Of a stretch of DNA of 64,000 bases, positions 1 to 7,522 are shown one piece after another. The position numbers and the translations under genes are program-made. The number at the start of each line of letters is the position of its first letter. Positions within the stretch are counted from its first letter, which is position 1. Origin of the DNA: Haloarchaeobius iranensis (GTDB taxonomy: Archaea; Halobacteriota; Halobacteria; Halobacteriales; Natrialbaceae). The notes under the pieces were generated by a model, which was not told the origin of the DNA, did no database searches, and worked only from the letters and a program-made list of their open reading frames with translations. The stretch spans positions 124,001 to 188,000 of the forward strand of contig NZ_FNIA01000007.1 of NCBI RefSeq assembly GCF_900103505.1. The letters run 5' to 3'.

Positions 1-827
1 TGACCGGGACCGAGCACGAGGGCGGCGAGAGCCACGCGAGCATCTGGCCGTTCGTCCTCGGCGTCGGTGCCTTCCTCGTGCTGCTCGGACTCTCCGGGCT
101 CCAGCGCGGGTACTTCCCCGAGGGAACGATGGGCGGGATGTACATCGGGACCGCGGTCGTCGGCGGGGTGGTCGCGTTCGGCAGTCTCGTCGCGATGACC
201 CGCGAGAGGTTCCACGGGCCCGAGGGCCCGTTCGGGGAGAGCTGGCCGTTCACCACCGTCGAGAACACGAAGCTGGGGCTGTGGATCTTCCTCGCCTCCG
301 ACGTCATCCTGTTCGGAGCGTTCATCGGTGCGTACGTGTTCTCCCGCGTCGCGTACGGCTGGACCGACTGGCACCACCTCATCCCCGAGGCGCACGTGGT
401 GCTGCCGGGGCTCATCAACACCTACCTGCTGTTGACCAGCTCGTTCGCGGTCGTCATCGCGATGGAGTTCGCGGAGCGCGAGAACCGTCTCGGCGTCGTC
501 GGCTCGCTGGTGGCGACGGTCGGGCTCGGCATCGGCTTCCTCGTCAACAAGGGCATCGAGTGGCAGCACCTGTTCCACATCCACACCGAGGCGTTCCCGG
601 CCGGCTGGGACCCGGGGACGAACATCGCGTCGACGACGTTCTACGTCACCACGGGCCTGCACGCCCTGCACGTCATCGTCGGCCTCGTCATCGCCGGCTA
701 CATGATACTCAGGGCGTGGAACGGGGCGTACATGGGCGACGACGAGCCCATCGAGTACTTCGGCCTGTACTGGCACTTCGTCGACATCGTCTGGCTGTTC
801 CTGTTCCCGCTGTTCTACATCGTGTGA
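1..827 (+). CDS. coxC: Cytochrome c oxidase subunit III (5' end at window edge)
   Basis: Subunit III of a heme-copper terminal oxidase, a polytopic membrane protein packed against catalytic subunit I. 274 residues are visible in frame from base 3. About seven hydrophobic segments are present, and the protein ends in WHFVDIVWLFLFPLFYIV, the closing helix typical of the family. In the helix that normally carries the conserved Glu (E90 in mitochondrial numbering), this protein reads LASDVILFG, so Asp takes that place. Bases 1-2 are TG, so the codon cut by the window edge could be the real ATG/GTG start; the internal GTG at 78 is less likely because the upstream frame is coding-like and starts inside a hydrophobic stretch. 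Five bases separate it from the subunit IV gene. Confidence 0.93.
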   Translation, partial: TGTEHEGGESHASIWPFVLGVGAFLVLLGLSGLQRGYFPEGTMGGMYIGTAVVGGVVAFGSLVAMTRERFHGPEGPFGESWPFTTVENTKLGLWIFLASDVILFGAFIGAYVFSRVAYGWTDWHHLIPEAHVVLPGLINTYLLLTSSFAVVIAMEFAERENRLGVVGSLVATVGLGIGFLVNKGIEWQHLFHIHTEAFPAGWDPGTNIASTTFYVTTGLHALHVIVGLVIAGYMILRAWNGAYMGDDEPIEYFGLYWHFVDIVWLFLFPLFYIV

Positions 828-832
828 TACCC

Positions 833-1102
833 ATGTCCCGAGCAAAACTCTACACCGTGATATACGTCGTCCTGTTCGTGCTGGCGACCGTCCAGGTCGT
901 CGTCGAGCAGGCCGGCTACCTGGAGGAGTCGTACTGGATGGCGTTCTGGGCCATCATGGTCCTGTCGGCGGTCAAGGCCGTCGTCGTCGCGGGCTGGTAC
1001 CAGCACCTGCGCTGGGAGCCGCGCTCGGTGACGACGCTGATGCTGCTCGGCCTGCTCGGCGCGGTCGCGCTCACCGTCGCCGCGTCGTACTCCATCCTCT
1101 GA
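833..1102 (+). CDS. Cytochrome c oxidase subunit IV family protein
   Basis: Small membrane subunit (89 aa) of the prokaryotic COX4/CyoD type, thought to help assemble or stabilise the heme-copper oxidase. Three hydrophobic segments are visible, near residues 6-24, 33-55 and 64-87, with a WYQHLRWEPRS loop between the second and third, a pattern common in this family. It begins five bases after the subunit III stop, so both are surely in one operon. The ATG at 833 is chosen because the frame upstream lies inside the subunit III gene. It ends facing a convergent operon of unknown membrane proteins. Confidence 0.85.
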   Translation: MSRAKLYTVIYVVLFVLATVQVVVEQAGYLEESYWMAFWAIMVLSAVKAVVVAGWYQHLRWEPRSVTTLMLLGLLGAVALTVAASYSIL

Positions 1103-1234
1103 TCGCCGGGCCCGTTCTCGGGCTCTCGAAGCCGGCAGCGACGGCTGTCCGACCGCGACTCCGAGGAGGGGCCCTCGCCGTCGGGACCGCCGCGGTGGCG
1201 AAGGTGAGAGCCCACAGCCGTCGGCGAGTGCAGG

Positions 1235-1597
1235 TCACAGGCTCAACACCACCATGTAGACGAGGACGAGCACGGCGTACATGCCGGCGAGCGCCGCGAT
1301 GACCTTCAGGTGGTAGACGAACAGCTCGTCCGTCTCCGCCTCGAGGGCGTCCTCGTACCGCTCCCGTTCCCGCCCGGTCAGCGCCTCGGCGTGTACCTCA
1401 CCCAGGTGGAGGTCGTGGTGCATCGTCGTCGGGAACGGCCGGGCGCAGCGCTCGCAGGTCGCCGCCGGCTCCTCGCCGTCGGGGAGCTCGAACCCGGGCT
1501 GGCTGTGGCCCACCGGGTTCGTCGCCGACGACGAGGGGTCCGACGGCTCGTCGGTCGCGTTCGCCTCGTCCGTCGAGCGGTCCTGTGTCGTGGTCAT
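1235..1597 (-). CDS. Tail-anchored C2H2-type zinc-finger protein
   Basis: A 120-aa protein of unknown function. The first 45 residues are acidic and low-complexity. A single zinc-finger-like motif follows (CERC at about 48-51, then two His, spacing C-x2-C-x12-H-x4-H), then a charged helix, and a single C-terminal membrane segment (about residues 98-119) that ends the protein. This arrangement predicts a cytoplasmic zinc finger anchored in the membrane by its tail. Its ATG overlaps the stop of the upstream gene (ATGA), so it is translationally coupled as the last gene of a four-gene operon. Similar haloarchaeal proteins are annotated only as domains of unknown function; any link to the neighbouring oxidase is inference. 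Confidence 0.8.
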   Translation of the reverse strand: MTTTQDRSTDEANATDEPSDPSSSATNPVGHSQPGFELPDGEEPAATCERCARPFPTTMHHDLHLGEVHAEALTGRERERYEDALEAETDELFVYHLKVIAALAGMYAVLVLVYMVVLSL

Positions 1598-2967
1598 ACT
1601 GGCGGGGAGACGTACGGCTGGCCGAGCAGCCACATGCTGGTCATCGTGTAGAACACCATCACGAGCGCGAACGGGTACTGGCTGCGGATGGGCTGGAGCC
1701 GCCCGGTGAACGTCTCGAAGGCGATCGAGTGGGCGACCCAGATGGCGAGCAGGTGCCCGAGGACGACGAACGCCAGCCCAACCGAGCTGAACCAGGCGGG
1801 GAGCTCGGCGACCGGCACGTTCTGCGGCGGCGAGAACGGGTCGAGCGCGAGCACCTCGACGGCCGGGACGAAGGTGACGAAGTAGCCGAGGAAGTGCGCG
1901 AGGTGGTAGCCGGCCGCGATGGGCACCAGCGAGCCGACGAACCGGCGTTCGACGGTACCCGCGCTGACGTAGCTCCCGGCGGTCCGCCGGCCGACCAGCG
2001 CAGCGAGGCGGTAGACGCCGAGGAACAGCGCGTACCCCAGGACGACCGCCACGACGTACACCGCGAGCGCGGGCACGCCGAGGTCGGCGAGCCAGCGGAC
2101 CGTCCCGGCGAAAGCCGGCGTCGACACCAGGCCGTCGAAGGAGGTCGCCCAGACGAGCGCGACGACGAACAGTACGTCCGCCCAGGTCGCGCCGTCGGCG
2201 TCGTGGACGAGCCGCGAGCCGGGCAGCTCGACCGTGAACCCGTCCTCGGTCCGGCGGACCGGGGCGAGCCGGCCGTAGACGCCGAACACGCGCGAGATGG
2301 GGTCGACGGACTCGTACCACGCGGTGCCGAAGACGGCTGCTCCGGCGAGGGTGACGACGCTGTAGGCCAGTACGACCGCCGCGAGCAGGACGGGCTCGGC
2401 GGCGACCGGCGTGACGACCTCCAGCCAGACCATCACGAGCAGCCCGGCCGTCGGCGGCCACCCCTTGGCCCACGCCGGCAGGTCGCGGTCGCTCACGCGA
2501 GGGAGGACGCCGCTGATGGCCCGCCACGGGTTGAGCGCCGGCCAGCTGTTCCCCAGCAGGTACACCGACGCCGTGTAGCCGGCCCACCAGACGGCCCAGA
2601 CGCCGACGATGGCGAGGTTCCGGCGGGGGTCCGCAGGGGCGACGAACGCGACGACGAGCAACAGCCCGAGTGTGGCGACGCTCCCGAGACGGAGCCCGGC
2701 GACGGCCAGCTCCGAGAGCGACGCGGCCGGCGGGAGCCCGAGTCGCCGGTCGTTGAGCCACGCGATGAACTCGTGGTCGGTCGCGAAGCTCGTGAACAGG
2801 AACGACGCGCCGACGAGCCCGCCACCGGAGAGGGCGACCAGCCAGAACGGCACCGACGTCGAGGTGAGCGAGCCCGCCAGGGACCCCGAGTGCGCGAGCA
2901 CCGGATCCGCGGGCAGGGTCGCACCGACGGCGGCGAGGAGCGTGCGGCCGGCCTCACGCAGACGCAC
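1594..2967 (-). CDS. Polytopic membrane protein, 'fenitrothion hydrolase'-named family
   Basis: A 457-aa protein with ten or more hydrophobic segments. The N-terminus (LAHSGSL), NPWRAISG near residue 175, YHLAHFLGYF and GHLLAIWVAHS in the last third resemble, from memory, actinobacterial membrane proteins that databases call fenitrothion hydrolase. That name is almost certainly not the true role. Several His residues lie within membrane segments, which could fit heme or copper handling. The GTG start at 2967 gives a 14-bp overlap with the upstream gene. The conserved-looking N-terminal AHSG motif lies about 25 residues in, so a start slightly downstream is possible. Function unknown; context is the convergent cytochrome oxidase operon. 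Confidence 0.75.
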   Translation of the reverse strand: MRLREAGRTLLAAVGATLPADPVLAHSGSLAGSLTSTSVPFWLVALSGGGLVGASFLFTSFATDHEFIAWLNDRRLGLPPAASLSELAVAGLRLGSVATLGLLLVVAFVAPADPRRNLAIVGVWAVWWAGYTASVYLLGNSWPALNPWRAISGVLPRVSDRDLPAWAKGWPPTAGLLVMVWLEVVTPVAAEPVLLAAVVLAYSVVTLAGAAVFGTAWYESVDPISRVFGVYGRLAPVRRTEDGFTVELPGSRLVHDADGATWADVLFVVALVWATSFDGLVSTPAFAGTVRWLADLGVPALAVYVVAVVLGYALFLGVYRLAALVGRRTAGSYVSAGTVERRFVGSLVPIAAGYHLAHFLGYFVTFVPAVEVLALDPFSPPQNVPVAELPAWFSSVGLAFVVLGHLLAIWVAHSIAFETFTGRLQPIRSQYPFALVMVFYTMTSMWLLGQPYVSPPV

Positions 2968-3634
2968 GCAGGCTCACCCCTGGACGCCAGTAGAGTAGCG
3001 CGACCGCGACGACGAAGACGAGCGTCGAGGCGTCGAGCGAGAAGGCGTACACGGTGCCGAGCGCGGCTGTCGTGCTGCCGGTCAGACTCGCACCGACGGA
3101 GGAGACCACCGGGAGGGCACAGCTCACACAGGAAAACAGCCCCACCAGGCCGCCGACCGACGAGCTGGCGGCCTCGGCGACGGTCGCGTACACGAGGTAG
3201 GAGAGCGCGAGGTAGCCGAACACCCGGAACGGGACGAGCGTCACGTGTCCGAAAGGTGCGACGTAGGCCACGATGGGGCCCCAGCCGGGCGAGGCGAGTC
3301 GAACCGAGAGGCCGGTCGCCGCCGTACCCACGTCGTGGAGGCCGACGATGCCGACGAGCCAGGCCAGCAGTGCGAGGTAGCCGACGGCGACGGCGGCGGC
3401 GGCCGCCTTCGTCCGACGCGAGCCCGGGACCGGCGCGGTGTGGACCACCGCGTACGCGGCCACGTTGACCCAGACGAACGGGTAGACGACGTAGCGCAGG
3501 TCGAGCACGCGTTCGCCGGTCGCGACGAAGTACGCGGCGAGGGCGAGGAGCTCGACGGCGACCAGCAGCAGGAGCCAGAGCGTCCGCTCGCTCGGAAGGG
3601 TGTCCGACTCGACCGTCGCCGTGTTCGGGGCCAT
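2954..3634 (-). CDS. Membrane protein with intramembrane CxxC motif
   Basis: A 226-aa protein with six or seven predicted membrane segments and no recognised enzymatic domain. A striking LFSCVSCALPVVSSVG stretch places a CxxC pair plus a Pro inside a hydrophobic helix near residue 165-180, as in membrane thiol-redox or metal-transfer proteins such as the CcdA/DsbD and MerT types; that comparison is by pattern only. The ATG at 3634 lies two bases after the stop of the upstream gene. It overlaps the following gene and belongs to the same four-gene unit. Cu-transfer or thiol chemistry for oxidase assembly is an inference from motif and position. Confidence 0.75.
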   Translation of the reverse strand: MAPNTATVESDTLPSERTLWLLLLVAVELLALAAYFVATGERVLDLRYVVYPFVWVNVAAYAVVHTAPVPGSRRTKAAAAAVAVGYLALLAWLVGIVGLHDVGTAATGLSVRLASPGWGPIVAYVAPFGHVTLVPFRVFGYLALSYLVYATVAEAASSSVGGLVGLFSCVSCALPVVSSVGASLTGSTTAALGTVYAFSLDASTLVFVVAVALLYWRPGVSLRASA

Positions 3635-3636
3635 CG

Positions 3637-4050
3637 TCAGGCGAGCAGGAGGCTGGCGGTGATGGCGAACAGGAACAGGGTGCCGAGGGCCCACGCGCTG
3701 AGCATCGCCGCCACCGCGTTCGTGTGTCCGTGCGCGCGAGTCGAGGTGAACGTCCCGTAGCCGACGTAGCCGGCGAGCAGCAGTGCACCGACGCCGACCA
3801 GAACGCCGCTGACGAGCGCCTGCTGACCGGGCGGGCCGGAGACGAACACGACGACGCTCGCGGCGACCCCACCGACCACGAGCAGGAAGGAGAGGACCCA
3901 GACGAGCGGGCTTCCCTTGAGGGAGTGCAGGAGCGACCCTCCATCCCCGCCCTCGGGTGTGTATCCCTTCCAGGCACGACCCCCCAGGAAGGCGACGACG
4001 GCGGCGAGGAACACCGCCATCACCGCAGTAACCCCGACCAGATATGACAT
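3637..4050 (-). CDS. Small membrane protein, first gene of the oxidase-side operon
   Basis: A 137-aa protein with four hydrophobic segments (about residues 2-22, 48-70, 78-98 and 113-135). A short hydrophilic loop, RAWKGYTPEGGDGGSLLHSL, follows the first segment. I do not recognise a named family. It is the promoter-proximal gene of a four-gene minus-strand operon: a TATA-like box lies about 32 bases upstream of the ATG, which suits a short-leader transcript. The remaining genes follow with a 2-bp gap or overlaps, so they should be co-expressed. Confidence 0.75.
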   Translation of the reverse strand: MSYLVGVTAVMAVFLAAVVAFLGGRAWKGYTPEGGDGGSLLHSLKGSPLVWVLSFLLVVGGVAASVVVFVSGPPGQQALVSGVLVGVGALLLAGYVGYGTFTSTRAHGHTNAVAAMLSAWALGTLFLFAITASLLLA

Positions 4051-4077
4051 GGTATATGTTCACACTAAACAGGCACC

Positions 4078-4087
4078 CCATTTAAGA
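4078..4087 (-). promoter_or_regulatory. TATA-like box for the operon starting at 4050
   Basis: Minus strand reads CTTAAATGG, centred about 32 bases from the ATG at 4050. The spacing fits an archaeal promoter with a near-leaderless start. Confidence 0.5.
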
Positions 4088-4180
4088 TTGCCGTCCCGGT
4101 TCACCCGTGAGTGACACCGGGCGTCCGGTCGTGACCGCTGGAGCGGCCCGTCTCGTGTGACCAACCCACTTACTCGGAAA

Positions 4181-4206
4181 CGAATTAATTTGGGGAACTA
4201 TTAAGT
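4181..4206 (+). promoter_or_regulatory. AT-rich promoter region of the sugar ABC operon
   Basis: Two TATA-like boxes are seen: GAATTAATTT near 4181-4190 and CTATTAAGTA near 4197-4206. The first would place transcription start near 4213, the second near 4229, and this choice decides which of two in-frame ATGs is used. Confidence 0.45.
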
Positions 4207-4223
4207 AGGACCTTGCGTAAAGA

Positions 4224-5555
4224 ATGGGTACGTCTCACATAGAGACACGTGGTGGCATGACAGGACACGATTCGGACTCCGGCGTTTCGCGGCGTAGCGT
4301 ACTCAAGACAACCAGTGCTGTAGGTGCGGCTGGCATGGCCGGTCTCTCCGGCTGCCTCAGCGGCCTGAGTAGCGGCGACAGCGGGCCGCAGCCGCTCGAG
4401 CTCCTCCACGCGTGGAGCAACGGCGACGGCGCGGCAGCGATCGAGGCCCTGTTCGAGGGCTTCCAGGAACAGCACCCCGACGTCGAACTCGCGAGCGAGG
4501 GCATCTCCGGCGCAGCCACGCAGAACCTCGGGAGTGTCGTCAACGAGCGCATCCGTAACGACGATCCGCCGAGCACCTGGCAGAACTGGCCGGGTGCGGC
4601 ACTCACCCCGTACGTGGACTCGGACGCACTCGACGACATCACGGACTCCGTCTGGAGCGAGAACGACATGGAGTCGGCCTACCGGGAAGGGCCGAAAGAG
4701 CAGGCCAAGGGCACGACCGACCACTTCGTGTCGGTCCCCATCAACATCCACCGCATCAACAACCTGTTCTACAACAAGAGCGTCGTCGAGGAGGCCGGTG
4801 TCGACCCGACCAGCCTCTCCTCGCCCGCCGACGTGGTCGCCGCCTGCGAGACCATCGCCACCGAGACCGACGCCGTGCCGTTTGCCCAGCAGACCAAGGG
4901 CGCGTGGTCGACGGTCCAGCTCTGGGCTACTGTCCTTCTCGCCGACGCCGGCCACGAGGGGTATCGTAACTTCTACGAGGGCAACCCCGACCGCGAAGCA
5001 GTCGCCTCCGCCCTCGACCTCGTCGCCCAGCTCAGCGAGTACTACCCCAGTGAGGCCTCGACCATCGACTTCACGGACGCGAACAACATGGTCATCAACG
5101 GCGATGCCGCGTTCATCCACCAGGGCGACTGGGCGGCGGGCGCGTACCCCGACGACTTCGCCTACGGCGAGGACTGGAGCTACGTGCCGTTCCCCGGCAG
5201 CGACCACAGCTACCAGCTGAACATGGACTCGTTCCCGTACCCGGCGAACAACCCGACGCCCGAGGCGACGAAGACGTTCCTCCGCTACTGCGGGACGAAG
5301 GACGCACAGGTCCGGTTCAACAAGGCGAAGGGCTCCATCCCGCCGCGGGGCGACGTGGACCCCTCCGAGTTCCCGCAGTTCCAGCAGGACCAGATCGAGG
5401 ACTTCGGCAACGTCGACCACCAGCCGCCGTCGATCCACCACGGCCTCGCACTCGACCCCGAGCAGCGCACGAACGTCGTGGAGGCCATCAGCGCCTTCAT
5501 CGGGAGCTACAACGTGGACTCCGCTGCCGACGAGGTCGTCTCAGCGGTCCAGTAA
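4224..5555 (+). CDS. Sugar ABC transporter substrate-binding lipoprotein (CUT1)
   Basis: Extracellular solute-binding protein of a carbohydrate importer, 443 aa. A twin-arginine signal (RRSVLK, Arg 23-24) is followed by a hydrophobic stretch and a lipobox LSGC with Cys44, so it should be exported folded and held by a lipid anchor. The mature part (LELLHAWSNGDGAAAIEALF onward) is like glucose/mannose-type family 1 binding proteins. Substrate cannot be read from sequence. An in-frame ATG at 4257 follows a GGTGG stretch and still keeps the whole signal peptide, so the true protein may be 11 residues shorter. It is the first gene of a binding protein-permease-permease-ATPase operon; 24 bases separate it from the first permease. 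Confidence 0.9.
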   Translation: MGTSHIETRGGMTGHDSDSGVSRRSVLKTTSAVGAAGMAGLSGCLSGLSSGDSGPQPLELLHAWSNGDGAAAIEALFEGFQEQHPDVELASEGISGAATQNLGSVVNERIRNDDPPSTWQNWPGAALTPYVDSDALDDITDSVWSENDMESAYREGPKEQAKGTTDHFVSVPINIHRINNLFYNKSVVEEAGVDPTSLSSPADVVAACETIATETDAVPFAQQTKGAWSTVQLWATVLLADAGHEGYRNFYEGNPDREAVASALDLVAQLSEYYPSEASTIDFTDANNMVINGDAAFIHQGDWAAGAYPDDFAYGEDWSYVPFPGSDHSYQLNMDSFPYPANNPTPEATKTFLRYCGTKDAQVRFNKAKGSIPPRGDVDPSEFPQFQQDQIEDFGNVDHQPPSIHHGLALDPEQRTNVVEAISAFIGSYNVDSAADEVVSAVQ

Positions 5556-5579
5556 GTCCACCGCGCCAACAACGTTTCC

Positions 5580-6599
5580 ATGGACTCAGTACGCTCGTGG
5601 TTGCGGCGAAGGATCGACAGCGTCCGGTCGGAGCAGCGGCTCCGCACCGACGGCGGAACCGCATCGGACGCTGTACAGAGCGAGACGGGGACGGGACTCC
5701 GCCGGTACCTCGACAGTGACGCGGTCGAGTCCGCGCCGTTCTGGCTCCCCGCGTTCCTGCTCGTCGGGCTCTTCGTCTACGGGGCCATCGTCTGGAACGT
5801 CGTCATCTCGTTGACCGACTACGAGGGACTCGGCGACCCCGAGTACGGCAGCTTCGACCTGGAGAACTACCGGCTGATGCTCCAGGAGACCGGCTCGTAC
5901 TCCTTCACGAACGCGTTCGTGAACACGATCGTCCTGCTGGTGGCGTTCACGCTGGTCTGTCTCGTGTTCGGGCTGGTCGTCGCTATCCTCGTCGACCGGG
6001 ACATCCGCTTCGAGAACACGTTCCGGACGATCTACCTCCTGCCGATGAGCCTCTCGTTCGTCGTGACGGCGAAGATGTGGCTCTGGATGTACAGCTCGAA
6101 CGGCGGGTTCGTGAACCGCGCGCTCGGTGTCGTGGGCATCGGGCCGGTCAACTTCATCAGGAACCCGGACCCGAACGTCCAGCTCGCGGCGATAGTGTTC
6201 GCGCTCGTCTGGCAGTTCAGCGGCTACGCGATGGTCGTCTACCTCGCCGGGCTGCGAGCGATCCCCGACGAGCACTTCGAGGCGGCCCGCGTCGACGGCG
6301 CGAGCCTCGTGAAGATGTACTGGCGGGTCGTCATCCCGCAGTTGCGGACCGCGACGGTGAGCGCGTCGGTCGTCCTGATGGTGTTCGGACTGAAGGCGTT
6401 CGACTTCCTCCGTGCGCTGTACGGGAACGACACGCCGGCGGTCGGGACGGACATCCTCCCCACCTACATGGTCCGTGTCGCGTTCGGTGACGCCAGCCGC
6501 ATCGCCTACGGGTCGGCCGTCGCGGTCGTCCTGTTCGCGCTGGCGTTCTCCATCGTCCTGCCGTACCTCTACTCCGAGTACAGGCGGGGTGCATTATGA
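5580..6599 (+). CDS. Sugar ABC transporter permease 1
   Basis: Membrane channel subunit (339 aa) of the CUT1 sugar importer, MalF-like. About 50 polar N-terminal residues come before six membrane segments. The coupling (EAA) motif reads EAARVDGASLVKMYWR near residue 238 and would dock onto the ATPase. Its stop overlaps the next permease start (ATGA), showing tight translational coupling. Start 5580 is the first ATG after the binding-protein gene. Confidence 0.92.
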   Translation: MDSVRSWLRRRIDSVRSEQRLRTDGGTASDAVQSETGTGLRRYLDSDAVESAPFWLPAFLLVGLFVYGAIVWNVVISLTDYEGLGDPEYGSFDLENYRLMLQETGSYSFTNAFVNTIVLLVAFTLVCLVFGLVVAILVDRDIRFENTFRTIYLLPMSLSFVVTAKMWLWMYSSNGGFVNRALGVVGIGPVNFIRNPDPNVQLAAIVFALVWQFSGYAMVVYLAGLRAIPDEHFEAARVDGASLVKMYWRVVIPQLRTATVSASVVLMVFGLKAFDFLRALYGNDTPAVGTDILPTYMVRVAFGDASRIAYGSAVAVVLFALAFSIVLPYLYSEYRRGAL

Positions 6600-7483
6600 C
6601 TGACACGAAGCTCGCGGACGACGGTCTGTCGCTGAATCGTATCGGCCTCTACGCCGTGCTGCTGGGGCTCGTTGTGTTCTACCTCCTCCCGCTGGAGGCA
6701 GGTATCGTCACCTCGTTCAAGTCGATCCGAGCGTACGGCCAGACGGCACCGTTCCTGCCAGCGGTCGATGGATTCACCCTCGCACAGTGGTCGTCGGCGG
6801 TCGACCAGCTGTCCGGTAGCCTGTTCAACAGCGTCCTCATGGCGGTCCCCGCGACCGTCTTCTCGGCGCTGTTCGGGAGCATGGCGGCGTATGGACTGAC
6901 GAACATCGACTGGCGCGGACAGGTCGGCATCTACGTGCTGTTCGTCGCCGGCATCTTCGTGCCGTACCAGGCCGTCCTCGTCCCGCTCAAGCGGTTCTGG
7001 TCGCAGTGGGTCCCCCTCCACATCTGGCTGGAGCCGGTCTGGTATCTGACCGGGCTCGGGACCGACTACGCCGGGCTGCTGGCGCTGACCATCACGCACA
7101 TCGCGTACGGCATCCCCATCTGTACGCTGCTGTTCCGGTCGTACTACAAGTCGGTCTCCGACGAGATGGTCGAGGCCGCACGGCTCGACGGCGCGAGCAT
7201 TCGACGTATCTACCGGCGGATCATCCTCCCGCTGTCCATTCCGATGTTCGCGGTGACGCTCATCTACCAGTTCACCCAGATCTGGAACGACCTGCTGTTC
7301 GCGCTCATCATCGTCGGACCGGGTGACGCGTCGGTGATCACCCAGAGCCTGATCGGCATCGGCCAGTCGGAATCGGTGACCAACTTCCCGCTACAGATGG
7401 CGGCGGCGTTCGTCACCGCTCTGCCGACGTTGCTGGTGTACATCTTCTTCGGCGAACAGTTCGCGAAGGGAGTGACCGCATGA
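6596..7483 (+). CDS. Sugar ABC transporter permease 2
   Basis: Second channel subunit (295 aa) of the same CUT1 importer, MalG-like, with six membrane segments. The coupling motif EAARLDGASIRRIYRRIILP lies around residue 198, with the conserved Gly. It overlaps the upstream permease by four bases and precedes the ATPase gene by about 39 bases. The heterodimer with permease 1 forms the translocation path. Confidence 0.92.
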   Translation: MTDTKLADDGLSLNRIGLYAVLLGLVVFYLLPLEAGIVTSFKSIRAYGQTAPFLPAVDGFTLAQWSSAVDQLSGSLFNSVLMAVPATVFSALFGSMAAYGLTNIDWRGQVGIYVLFVAGIFVPYQAVLVPLKRFWSQWVPLHIWLEPVWYLTGLGTDYAGLLALTITHIAYGIPICTLLFRSYYKSVSDEMVEAARLDGASIRRIYRRIILPLSIPMFAVTLIYQFTQIWNDLLFALIIVGPGDASVITQSLIGIGQSESVTNFPLQMAAAFVTALPTLLVYIFFGEQFAKGVTA

Positions 7484-7522
7484 CTATGAACGCTTACACA
7501 CGCGGAGAACGGAGGTACACGC

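Noticed and set aside
1585-3468. 627-codon plus-strand frame opposite the membrane operon
   Set aside because: Arg/Pro/Asp-rich shadow; the minus strand has clear membrane proteins with coupled starts.
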